From an uncultured Magnetococcales bacterium (GTDB lineage: Bacteria > Pseudomonadota > Magnetococcia > Magnetococcales > Magnetaquicoccaceae), in the NCBI GenBank assembly GCA_903913345.1, contig CAIWLA010000200.1, forward strand, positions 1 through 5,873: DNA of 5,873 nucleotides, read 5' to 3'. Numbering within the stretch: the first letter of the stretch is position 1; each line of letters opens with the position of its first letter. Shown piece after piece: positions 1-5,860 of this stretch. A program made the position numbers and the translations under genes. The notes beneath the pieces were generated by a model. That model ran no database searches. It was not told the DNA's origin and was given only the letters and a program-made list of their open reading frames with translations.

Positions 1-743
1 ACCTTGGACATGGCAGGTCTCCGATCAGGATAGTGATCAAGACAAGACAAAAAAAGAGACTTTATTTCATCTGGAATATCCATCCATTCAGACGAAAAGG
101 AGCTTGTCAGTGCAGGCTCTGGAGGGATTTCTTCCAATTCAGGAGGAAGTTTCTTGTCGATCAGATAATATGCAATGGCTCCAAAGGCATATACGTCTAT
201 CTTTTGAGTGAAGAAAACTTTACCTCCTGAAAACAGCTCAGGGGCAGCAAAGCCCAAGGTTCCCTTGAATCCAATTGTTTCTGCATGGGGTCCAACATCG
301 CGTGCCAAATCGAAGTCAAATATTTTTAGAACGCCTTCATCGTTCAGTTTCATGTTGTTTGGTTTGATGTCCCTATGGATGATTCCTGTGGCGTGAATAT
401 CAGCGATTCCAGATGCTATTTGCCATAAAGTTCGGAGATAATAATGAAGTGATGACTGGGGCAAGGCACTTTCAGAAAGGTCATCTCCAGCTATAAACTC
501 TTCAATTACTCCTGCTGGCAACTCCCCATCATAGATGATGTCATAGACCTGAACAACGTGTTTGGATCGCATCCGCATTAGAGCCGATATTTCATCCATC
601 AATCTTTTTTTGTCCTGAGAATCTTGTATGGATTTTATAATCACATCTCTATCGAGTTGCATGTCTTTGCACAAAACAACACTATTGGAGTTGCCGGTCG
701 TGTTTCCACCTGTCGGTTTATATCTTTCTGGTATTCGCACCAC
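1..743 (-). CDS. Eukaryotic-like Ser/Thr protein kinase, C-terminus cut by window edge
   Basis: The reading frame runs from a GTG at 743 off the left edge, giving 247 codons with no stop. It is a Hanks-type protein kinase, expected to transfer the ATP gamma-phosphate to Ser/Thr of unknown targets. Visible motifs: Lys37 in DVIIK, a candidate alpha-C Glu51, catalytic loop HRDIKPNN (123-130, with Asp125, Lys127 and Asn130), metal Asp143, AAPE (166-169), DVYAFG (183-188) and a late DRRP (240-243). Two departures stand out. DFG is DFD (143-145), and the glycine loop keeps only Gly17, with Thr15 and Asn20 where glycines are usual. No membrane segment appears in the visible part. The start is chosen because GGGGAG lies 6 nt upstream; GTG at 740 is an alternative. 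It begins one base after the PP2C stop, so the two genes are probably co-transcribed and translationally coupled. Being AT-rich and paired with a phosphatase, it looks like part of an acquired signalling cassette. The kinase fold is certain; activity and role are inferred. Confidence 0.93.
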   Translation of the reverse strand, partial: MVRIPERYKPTGGNTTGNSNSVVLCKDMQLDRDVIIKSIQDSQDKKRLMDEISALMRMRSKHVVQVYDIIYDGELPAGVIEEFIAGDDLSESALPQSSLHYYLRTLWQIASGIADIHATGIIHRDIKPNNMKLNDEGVLKIFDFDLARDVGPHAETIGFKGTLGFAAPELFSGGKVFFTQKIDVYAFGAIAYYLIDKKLPPELEEIPPEPALTSSFSSEWMDIPDEIKSLFLSCLDHYPDRRPAMSK

Positions 744-744
744 A

Positions 745-1842
745 TCACTCTCCCCTAGAGTTGCCAAATTGTATATCCAATTGCGCGTTCTCTTTAGGCA
801 ACCTTCCCGGCTTGTTTGGCATCCCTCTATCGCTAAAGACACTGATCTCTGTCTGTTGTTGAGATTTTATCGGTCGTTTTCTTTTACCCTTTGTGGAAAT
901 AATCGACTTTTCAACATCAAGAGAGACAGGGAGAGCATATGAGCCGGTTTCCTTGGTTTCGCGAGAGATGGACGCGTGAATTTCAAATTCGCTAAACGAG
1001 TCCCAAATTTCAATCACATCTATTCTTGAGCCATCACGGAATGCGATGAGACGGTCATAAGACGATGTGATAATGCTTGTCGCATTGTCTTTTCCACCAC
1101 ACCACTTGGATAGCTCAACCAGTCTTGTGACCGCTTTTGCTATATCAGGAGCGTGTTTTATGATTGATGATATCCATCTCCTGTCCATAAAATGGACTCC
1201 ATCAGATGTTACTAATAGTCGTGTATCCTCATCTTTTGAAATACTGATTGATAAAATATGGGGTTCTATATCTGTTCCAATGCCAACATGCTGAAGGAGT
1301 TCATTCCGGCCTGTAAATGTCCCTTTTGTATCTTTCAACTGCTCAGCAAATGTGTCATCCGAAGAAATTTGAATCAATTCTCCGTTATCAAAGGAATAGA
1401 TTCGGCTGTCACCAACATTGACTCCAAATATCTGCCCGTTACTGTCTATGCAGAGTGCAGATAAAGTGGTCCCGCCTTTTCCTTTATAATCAGAAAATAT
1501 GGCTTCATTGGCCTTCAAAACGGCATTTTTTAGCAGGATGTCTGTTGGTTCATGCACCGAGCAAGCACAGTAGTTCAAGAAATTTGCTATGACTTTCGAT
1601 GCACAGTCTGCTCCTGACTCCATCCCACCCATTCCATCACAAACAACAGCAACAACTATTGCTTCTCCTTTGTTGTTGCGAGTTCGGAGTATTGCACTTC
1701 GATCCTGATTCTCATTTCGAGTCAGTCCTATATCGGTAGAGATGGCCAACGTCAGTGAACCGACCCCACGGAAACATTTTTGCGTGGTTGTACGCTTGAA
1801 CCACTCCACTAATCTCTTAAGCGTTTCTGATTGATTTTCCAT
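745..1842 (-). CDS. PP2C-family Ser/Thr protein phosphatase with C-terminal extension
   Basis: A 365-aa protein of the PPM/PP2C family, metal-dependent phosphatases that remove phosphate from Ser/Thr. The motifs appear in order: GLTRNENQD (39-47, with phosphate-binding-type Arg42 and Asp47), DGMGG (69-73), GGTT (123-126), VGDSR (143-147), TSDGV (212-216) and KDNAT (251-255). The metal-ligand aspartates 47, 69, 214 and 252 are all present, so the enzyme is expected to be active. The catalytic core ends near residue 260. About 105 further residues follow, including a basic patch (KGKRKRPIK, 328-336), and I recognise no domain there. No signal peptide or membrane segment is seen, so it is probably cytoplasmic. 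ATG 1842 is chosen because AGAGGA lies 7 nt upstream; an in-frame TTG at 1869 would add nine residues and is less likely. It sits one base upstream of a protein kinase, its probable antagonist. It is AT-rich relative to the neighbouring pst genes. Confidence 0.94.
   Translation of the reverse strand: MENQSETLKRLVEWFKRTTTQKCFRGVGSLTLAISTDIGLTRNENQDRSAILRTRNNKGEAIVVAVVCDGMGGMESGADCASKVIANFLNYCACSVHEPTDILLKNAVLKANEAIFSDYKGKGGTTLSALCIDSNGQIFGVNVGDSRIYSFDNGELIQISSDDTFAEQLKDTKGTFTGRNELLQHVGIGTDIEPHILSISISKDEDTRLLVTSDGVHFMDRRWISSIIKHAPDIAKAVTRLVELSKWCGGKDNATSIITSSYDRLIAFRDGSRIDVIEIWDSFSEFEIHASISRETKETGSYALPVSLDVEKSIISTKGKRKRPIKSQQQTEISVFSDRGMPNKPGRLPKENAQLDIQFGNSRGE
750..755 (-). promoter_or_regulatory. 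Ribosome binding site of the kinase gene
   Basis: GGGGAG reads on the minus strand 6 nt before the GTG at 743. It lies inside the last codons of the phosphatase gene. It supports a GTG start at 743 over the overlapping ATG at 745, whose frame does not encode the kinase. Confidence 0.7.
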
Positions 1843-1849
1843 CAGTCTA

Positions 1850-1855
1850 TCCTCT
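1850..1855 (-). promoter_or_regulatory. Ribosome binding site that decides the PP2C start
   Basis: AGAGGA on the minus strand is separated by 7 nt from the ATG at 1842. This is better placed than anything before the alternative TTG at 1869, so the shorter protein is preferred. Confidence 0.65.
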
Positions 1856-1933
1856 TTTGCCGGACCCAAGTTTATCCACCCCCTTGCTTTGCATCGTCGA
1901 AGGCATTGATCATCGTTTCGTCCATCGACACTG

Positions 1934-1964
1934 ATTATCGCAGATCAGAAAGGGGTCTCATCAA
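1934..1964 (-). promoter_or_regulatory. Candidate sigma-70 promoter (extended -10) for the phosphatase-kinase cassette
   Basis: On the minus strand GATAAT (1939-1934) matches TATAAT at five of six bases and is preceded by TGC, giving an extended -10 form (TGnGATAAT). TTGATG (1964-1959) lies 19 nt upstream as a weak -35. Transcription would begin near 1927 and leave a leader of about 85 nt before the PP2C ATG. It is the best promoter-like match I see in this intergenic stretch; no operator was recognised. This is a pattern match only. Confidence 0.4.
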
Positions 1965-2067
1965 GGTGGAAAAAGTGTAGGTTCGGATTGGCAGGTAGAC
2001 GCTTGCCATGTCCACAATCACCGAGAGAGACACCGAGCTATGGAGTATTTGACCACAGGGAATGGGC

Positions 2068-2107
2068 CGAAGGCAAACAAAAAAATCGTTAACCAAATTT
2101 GCCTTCG
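2068..2107. repeat. Perfect 10-bp inverted repeat spanning the pstB stop codon
   Basis: CGAAGGCAAA at 2068-2077 is the exact reverse complement of TTTGCCTTCG at 2098-2107, with a 20-nt loop. In the pst transcript one arm covers codons in the EGKFG end of PstB, and the loop contains the stop codon (2091-2089) and a run of seven U (2085-2079). Because the U run is in the loop rather than after the stem, it is not a classical intrinsic terminator. It could be a 3'-end stabilising stem, a weak terminator or a protein-binding dyad. Confidence 0.6.
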
Positions 2108-2892
2108 ATATAGTCACGGGTCCGTGGATCACGGACCTCACCCGCAAAGAGGGCCTCGGTCTCGCCCACCTCGATACAGCGGCCATCGAGAAAAAAGGCG
2201 GTCCGGTGGGCCAGTCGTTGCGCCTGTTGCACCAGATTGGTAACCAGAATGATGGTCATCTCCTCCTGCAAACCCCGCAAAACCTCTTCGATGCGCATGG
2301 TGGTGACGGGATCGACGGCGATGGAAAATTCATCGAGCATCAACAGTGTCGGCTCCTGGGCGAGGGCACGGGCAATGGTCAACCGCTGCTGCTGCCCGCC
2401 GGAGAGGAGACTGCCCAGGGCGTGGAGCCGATCCTTGACCTCATCCCAGAGGGCGGCCCGGCGCAAACACCGCTCCACCCGGTCATCCAACGCCGCCTTG
2501 TCCAGGTGTTGGCCACTCAGGCGGGGGGCCAGGGCCACATTGTCATAAATGGTCATGGGCAAGCCGACCGGCAGCGGAAAGACCACCCCGATCTGGCGGC
2601 GCAGGGCATACACATTGCGCCAACGGCGGACCTCCACGCCGTTGAAATCAATATCCCCCCGGACCGTCATGTTGGGCCGCATGAGGTCCATCCGGTTGAT
2701 GGCATTGAGAAAGGAGCTTTTTCCCCCGTTGGAGGGGCCGATGATGCCAAAAATCTCATGGGGACGAATATCCAGGGTGACCCCCGACAGGGCCACGGTC
2801 TGGTCATACCGGATCTCCAGATCCCGCACCACCAACAGATTGGGGGCCTCCGGGTCGGGTCCGTGCGGTGCGGGCAGGGCCGGGTTTACCAT
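2089..2892 (-). CDS. pstB: Phosphate ABC transporter ATP-binding protein PstB (divergent form)
   Basis: A 267-aa cytoplasmic ATPase that would power phosphate import through PstCA. Visible motifs: Walker A GPSNGGKSS (52-60, Lys58), signature LSGGQQQR (163-170), Walker B LLMLDE (183-188, with Asp187 and Glu188) and D-loop AVDP (192-195). The PstB family assignment rests on PMTIYDNVA (112-120), the QQA after the H-loop, the DYIEGKFG end (260-267) and the operon position. Three positions depart from usual ABC ATPases. The Q-loop Gln is Pro106 (VFPLP), the residue after Walker B Glu is Phe189 rather than Pro, and the H-loop His is Asn219 (VTNLVQQA). The frame is intact with full family length, so this is not a decayed gene. 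The start is ATG 2892 with GAGGGG 9 nt upstream. It overlaps the pstA stop by 7 nt, implying translational coupling. It may belong to a divergent PstB subfamily or have reduced ATPase activity. Confidence 0.93.
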   Translation of the reverse strand: MVNPALPAPHGPDPEAPNLLVVRDLEIRYDQTVALSGVTLDIRPHEIFGIIGPSNGGKSSFLNAINRMDLMRPNMTVRGDIDFNGVEVRRWRNVYALRRQIGVVFPLPVGLPMTIYDNVALAPRLSGQHLDKAALDDRVERCLRRAALWDEVKDRLHALGSLLSGGQQQRLTIARALAQEPTLLMLDEFSIAVDPVTTMRIEEVLRGLQEEMTIILVTNLVQQAQRLAHRTAFFLDGRCIEVGETEALFAGEVRDPRTRDYIEGKFG

Positions 2893-3758
2893 CGCTTTTT
2901 TCCCCTCAGATAGAGACGAAAGCCGATGGCTGCGGCATTCATGAGCAGCACCAGGCCCACCAGCAACAGGGCCACGCCAAAGGGGAGGGCCTCCGGGACA
3001 TCGGGCACCTGCGTCGAGAGGGTATACAGGTGCAAGGCCAGGGCCATGGTCTGGTCAAACGGACTGGTGGGCAGGAAGGGCAAAAAAAAGACCGCGCCGG
3101 TAAACAGGATCGGCGCGGTCTCGCCCGCCGCCCGTGAGACCTGCAAAATGATACCCGTCAGGATGCCGGTCAGGGCATTGGGCAGGACCACCTGGCGGAT
3201 GGTCTGCCAACGGGTCGCGCCCATGTTCCAGCAGGCCACCCGAAAGGCCCAGGGGACCGCCTGCAGGGATTCCCAGGAGGAGACAATGATCACCGGCAGG
3301 CTCATGATGGCCAGGGTGAGGCTGGCCGCCAGAATGCTGGTACCCATCCGGAAAAAGAGGACAAAGGCACCCAGGCCGAACAGGGCATGGACGATGGAGG
3401 GCACCCCGGCCAGATTGATGGTCGCCAGATTGATCAGCCGGGTCAGCCAGTGATCCTGGCGGGCATATTCACTGAGATAAATCGCCGCCGCCACCCCCAG
3501 GGGGAGAGAGGCCAGGAGCGAGAGGAGCACCAGCCATATGGTGCCCAACAAGGCCGGAAAGACCCCTCCGGCGGTCATGCCATGGGTCGGGAAGCTGAAG
3601 AGGAACGCCAGCGAGAGGACCGGTCCGCCCCGGTCAATCAACAGAGCCATGATCCACAGCATCGGCAGGATCAAAAGGAGCGTCATCAGCCCAAAGAGCA
3701 GACGGAACAGCCCCTCCACCTGCCGATGATGATCATTGACGGGTTGGGCAGCAAACAT
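2886..3758 (-). CDS. pstA: Phosphate ABC transporter permease PstA
   Basis: A 290-aa inner-membrane permease, the usual size for PstA, pairing with PstC to form the phosphate channel. About six hydrophobic helices are visible: roughly 15-42, 65-95, 112-136, 141-161, 194-225 and 258-284. The coupling loop that docks on the ATPase is at about 163-193 (ESLQAVPWAFRVACWNMGA onward, ending RQVVLP), the EAA-type motif of binding-protein-dependent permeases. The conserved SRAAGETAPILFTG stretch (208-221) is typical of PstA and separates it from PstC. The C-terminus is basic (RGKKRW), consistent with a cytoplasmic end. The start is ATG 3758 with AGAGGA just upstream, inside the end of pstC. The pstC stop lies 3 nt away and the end overlaps pstB by 7 nt, so it sits mid-operon. 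Nothing looks broken. Confidence 0.95.
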   Translation of the reverse strand: MFAAQPVNDHHRQVEGLFRLLFGLMTLLLILPMLWIMALLIDRGGPVLSLAFLFSFPTHGMTAGGVFPALLGTIWLVLLSLLASLPLGVAAAIYLSEYARQDHWLTRLINLATINLAGVPSIVHALFGLGAFVLFFRMGTSILAASLTLAIMSLPVIIVSSWESLQAVPWAFRVACWNMGATRWQTIRQVVLPNALTGILTGIILQVSRAAGETAPILFTGAVFFLPFLPTSPFDQTMALALHLYTLSTQVPDVPEALPFGVALLLVGLVLLMNAAAIGFRLYLRGKKRW

Positions 3759-3761
3759 GCG

Positions 3762-4694
3762 TCATCCTCTCCTCGGACTGCGGATGATCCAGTCGGCGAT
3801 CATGTTGATAAAAAAGGTGATGGCAAACAGAAGAATGCCAATGGTGAAGAGTGCCCGATAATGGGTCGAGCCGACGGCGGTCTCTCCCAGTTCGGCGGCG
3901 ATGGTGGCGGTCAGGCCACGGACCGAATCAAAAATACTCTCTGGCAGATTGATGGAGTGGCCGCTGGCCATGAGGACGGCCATGGTCTCGCCAAAGCCCC
4001 GTCCCACCCCCAGGAGGACGGCGGCCAGCAGGCCATTTTTGGCCGCCGGCAGTACCACATGGGAGACGGTCTGCCAGCGGTTGGCCCCCAGGGCCTCGGC
4101 GGCCTCCCGGTAGGTATCCGGCACCGCCTTGAGGGCATCCTCGGCGATGGAGGTGATGATGGGGGCGGTCATCAGGCCCAGGATGATGCCGCAGTTGAAT
4201 ATGTTCAGGCCGATCGGGACATCAGAGGTGTGGATGATCCAGGGATTCAGGATGGCCAGGCCGATAAATCCCCAGACCACGGAGGGAATGGCCGCCAGAC
4301 ATTCAATCAGTATCTTGAGGATCTCACGGGTGCGGCCCTGGGCAAATTCGGCAATATAAATGGCCGTGCCCAGGGAAAAGGGGACGGCGATCACCATGGC
4401 CAACAGGGTGATGGAGGCCGTGCCCGCCAGCAGGGCCAGGATGCCATAGGTCGGATGGTGTATCGAGGTGGGTATCCAGCGGGGCGACAGAAAAAAGCCG
4501 CGCCAGTCCATGTCATGGAGGATAAACCCGGCCCCTTCGGCAAAGACAAAGGCAAAAATGCTGACGACAAAGACAATGGCCGAGAGGCCACAGACAAACA
4601 GGAGTCCCTGAACGCCTTTGTCGATATACCAGTTGGCATCCAGGGTATCCCCCGCCTGTTCGGCCAGGGTGATGGATCGGTGTGGTCCGGTCAT
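3762..4694 (-). CDS. pstC: Phosphate ABC transporter permease PstC
   Basis: A 310-aa inner-membrane permease, the partner of PstA. The N-terminus is hydrophilic, followed by helices at about 28-52, 84-115, 119-140, 157-173, 210-235 and 280-303. The EAA-type coupling loop lies at about 175-206 (EDALKAVPDTYREAAEALGA onward, ending VVLP). The GRGFGETMAVLMASG stretch (221-235) is characteristic of PstC and matches the AAGETAP site in PstA. The start is ATG 4694, which overlaps the stop of the upstream PhoU gene as ATGA (4694-4691); AGAGG sits about 10 nt upstream. The open frame extends back to 4832, but that extension lies within the PhoU gene in another frame, is Arg/Gly/His-rich and does not resemble PstC. 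The overlap suggests that translation is coupled to the PhoU protein. Confidence 0.95.
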   Translation of the reverse strand: MTGPHRSITLAEQAGDTLDANWYIDKGVQGLLFVCGLSAIVFVVSIFAFVFAEGAGFILHDMDWRGFFLSPRWIPTSIHHPTYGILALLAGTASITLLAMVIAVPFSLGTAIYIAEFAQGRTREILKILIECLAAIPSVVWGFIGLAILNPWIIHTSDVPIGLNIFNCGIILGLMTAPIITSIAEDALKAVPDTYREAAEALGANRWQTVSHVVLPAAKNGLLAAVLLGVGRGFGETMAVLMASGHSINLPESIFDSVRGLTATIAAELGETAVGSTHYRALFTIGILLFAITFFINMIADWIIRSPRRG

Positions 4695-5785
4695 GCGCTG
4701 CCAACCTCTTCGCCCCGCAGGATGGTCATCAGCCCCCGCACCTGCGCCGTTATTTCCTGATACAACGCCGCATACTGTGCCTCTCCGGTGGGGGGATCGG
4801 CCATTTCGGTGGGGGGATCGCCCACGGTCCAATCCAGAAAAATGGTATGGAAGGACAACTCCAGGGGATAGGAGCGGACGGGGCCTTCCAGGGAGACAAT
4901 GATCTGATTTTCTTCGGTCAGGGAGAGGGTTTCCAGTGCCCGTGGGCGGAGGTCGTCCATCGGACAGCCTTGCTGGCGCATAAAGTCCACCAGGGATGGC
5001 GGGATGGTACCGGCCTGCAGACCGGCCGAGCGAAAGATGGCCTGGGTGGGATAGGATTGCCGGGCAATGGCCTTGGCCATCTGGCTTTGGATGGCGTTCT
5101 CCTGGTCGATAAACAGGATGGTGAAGACCTTTTCCGGTTTGGTCTCGCCCGCCACCATGAAGAGAGTCTCTTCGCAGATGTTTTTGGCCCGGTCACTCAC
5201 CCGTTCCAGCATGTAAAAGACGGTGGACATATCCAGGATGAAACGGACCCGGTCCGGGTGTTGTTCCTCCTCTTTGGCCAGATCCGCGAGGGCCACGTCC
5301 AGTTGTCGTCCCACCCCGTCGGCCATTTGCATCGTGTTGCGGGCCAGGGGGATCTCCTGTGTGGCAAACGCGGTCAGTGCCTGGTGCAACATGGTGCCCG
5401 CACTGTGTGCCATGGCGTCGAGATCCTGTCGCAGGGAACCGGCTGGCTGGCTTTGCATATGCAGGGAGGCCCGACTGATGGTTGTGGTATAATCACCCAC
5501 CCGTTCCAGTTCACTGAGCATTCCCAGTACCGACAGGACCAGGCGCAGATGGCCCGCCGATGGTTGGTGGCGGATGATGCAGTGGTGGCACAGGCGGTCC
5601 AGGTTGAGGCAGAGGCGGTTGATCCCCAGGTCGCCCAGAATGGTGGCATTGGCCAGGGCATCGTTCTGGGTAAAGAGGGCGGAGAGGGCGTTGTGCAGGG
5701 CATTTTCCACCCGTTCGCCGATCAGCAGGATCTCGTGTCGAATCTGTGTCAGGTCTGTTTGCAGCCGTTGTTCATAGAGGGCCAC
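4691..5785 (-). CDS. PhoU-domain protein fused to an LMW tyrosine phosphatase/ArsC-like domain lacking the active site
   Basis: A 364-aa protein, considerably longer than ordinary PhoU (about 215-240 aa). Residues 1-215 form a PhoU domain of two three-helix bundles, each with its metal-site motif: ELERVGD (92-98) and MLERVSDRAKNI (192-203). PhoU proteins restrain Pst transport and relay phosphate status to PhoR-type kinases. Residues 219-325 resemble the low-molecular-weight phosphatase/ArsC fold. The strand and loop ILFIDQENAIQSQMA (223-237) align with the family pattern ILFVCxGNxCRSxMA, followed by RSAGL (252-256) and a late GDPP (322-325) like the general-acid DP loop. The catalytic Cys is Asp227 and the P-loop Arg is Gln233, so this domain should not be a phosphatase. 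A tandem 7-residue repeat (323-336) and a helical tail end the protein. The start is GTG 5785, with AAGGA 9 nt upstream and an in-frame TGA three codons upstream. It is the first pst operon gene in view and overlaps pstC by 4 nt. PhoU is clear; the second domain is a motif-level assignment. Confidence 0.88.
   Translation of the reverse strand: MALYEQRLQTDLTQIRHEILLIGERVENALHNALSALFTQNDALANATILGDLGINRLCLNLDRLCHHCIIRHQPSAGHLRLVLSVLGMLSELERVGDYTTTISRASLHMQSQPAGSLRQDLDAMAHSAGTMLHQALTAFATQEIPLARNTMQMADGVGRQLDVALADLAKEEEQHPDRVRFILDMSTVFYMLERVSDRAKNICEETLFMVAGETKPEKVFTILFIDQENAIQSQMAKAIARQSYPTQAIFRSAGLQAGTIPPSLVDFMRQQGCPMDDLRPRALETLSLTEENQIIVSLEGPVRSYPLELSFHTIFLDWTVGDPPTEMADPPTGEAQYAALYQEITAQVRGLMTILRGEEVGSA
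4786..4820 (-). repeat. Tandem 21-bp repeat inside the PhoU-fusion gene
   Basis: The 14-mer CGGTGGGGGGATCG (plus strand) occurs at 4786-4799 and 4807-4820, offset by exactly 21 nt. It encodes the in-frame heptad repeat DPPTEMA / DPPTGEA (residues 323-336). It looks like a recent in-frame duplication just after the phosphatase-like domain, forming a linker to the C-terminal helix. Confidence 0.75.
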
Positions 5786-5809
5786 GATGGTTCATCCTTC
5801 GTCCGGTAT

Positions 5810-5860
5810 CAGGGGTTCAGGGGGATGATCCCCCTGGTGGGGCCGGGGGCAAAACCCCTG
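5810..5860. repeat. Nested GC-rich palindrome (REP-like) upstream of the pst operon
   Basis: An inner hairpin has 9-bp arms, CAGGGGGAT (5818-5826) and ATCCCCCTG (5828-5836), around a single G. An outer pair, CAGGGGTT (5810-5817) and AACCCCTG (5853-5860), encloses it. This resembles dispersed intergenic palindromes. It could also be the 3' structure of an upstream gene off the window, or a cruciform in front of the operon. No U tract follows on the minus strand. The short TTTT on the plus side (5861-5864) would suit a plus-strand transcript, but no plus-strand gene is seen. Confidence 0.6.

Larger units (their letters stand above)
1843..2088. other. Intergenic region between the pst operon and the phosphatase-kinase cassette
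   Basis: This 246-bp stretch marks the change from GC-rich to AT-rich sequence. It holds the candidate promoter at 1934-1964 and half of the inverted repeat at the pstB end. I see no convincing gene, tRNA, insertion-sequence end or attachment site. A 17-codon ORF (1925-1872, minus) lacks a Shine-Dalgarno site. Confidence 0.6.

Noticed and set aside
1..1842. Calling the cassette a TerY-P triad
   Set aside because: No VWA-domain gene is visible in the window. The name would need the unseen left flank.
1872..1925. A 17-codon minus-strand ORF in the PP2C leader (MDETMINAFDDAKQGGG)
   Set aside because: It has no Shine-Dalgarno site and no recognised similarity. A leader peptide is possible but unsupported.
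2079..2085. Run of seven T (minus strand) as a Rho-independent terminator of the pst operon
   Set aside because: The only strong stem nearby encloses the run in its loop rather than preceding it.
1935..2186. An 83-codon minus-strand frame crossing the pstB end and the intergenic region
   Set aside because: It overlaps the pstB C-terminus in another frame and resembles no protein family I know. I did not find a supporting ribosome binding site.
2062..2913. A 283-codon plus-strand open frame opposite pstB
   Set aside because: It is antisense to an intact PstB frame, and its product has repetitive composition and no recognisable motif.
3387..4760. A 457-codon plus-strand open frame opposite pstA and pstC
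   Set aside because: Its product is low-complexity (Gly, Gln, Asp, His-rich) and it lies antisense to two clear permease genes. High GC produces such frames by chance.
4695..4832. A longer PstC starting at 4832
   Set aside because: The added 46 residues are Arg/Gly/His-rich and come from the out-of-frame PhoU gene. The ATGA overlap at 4694 is a much better start.
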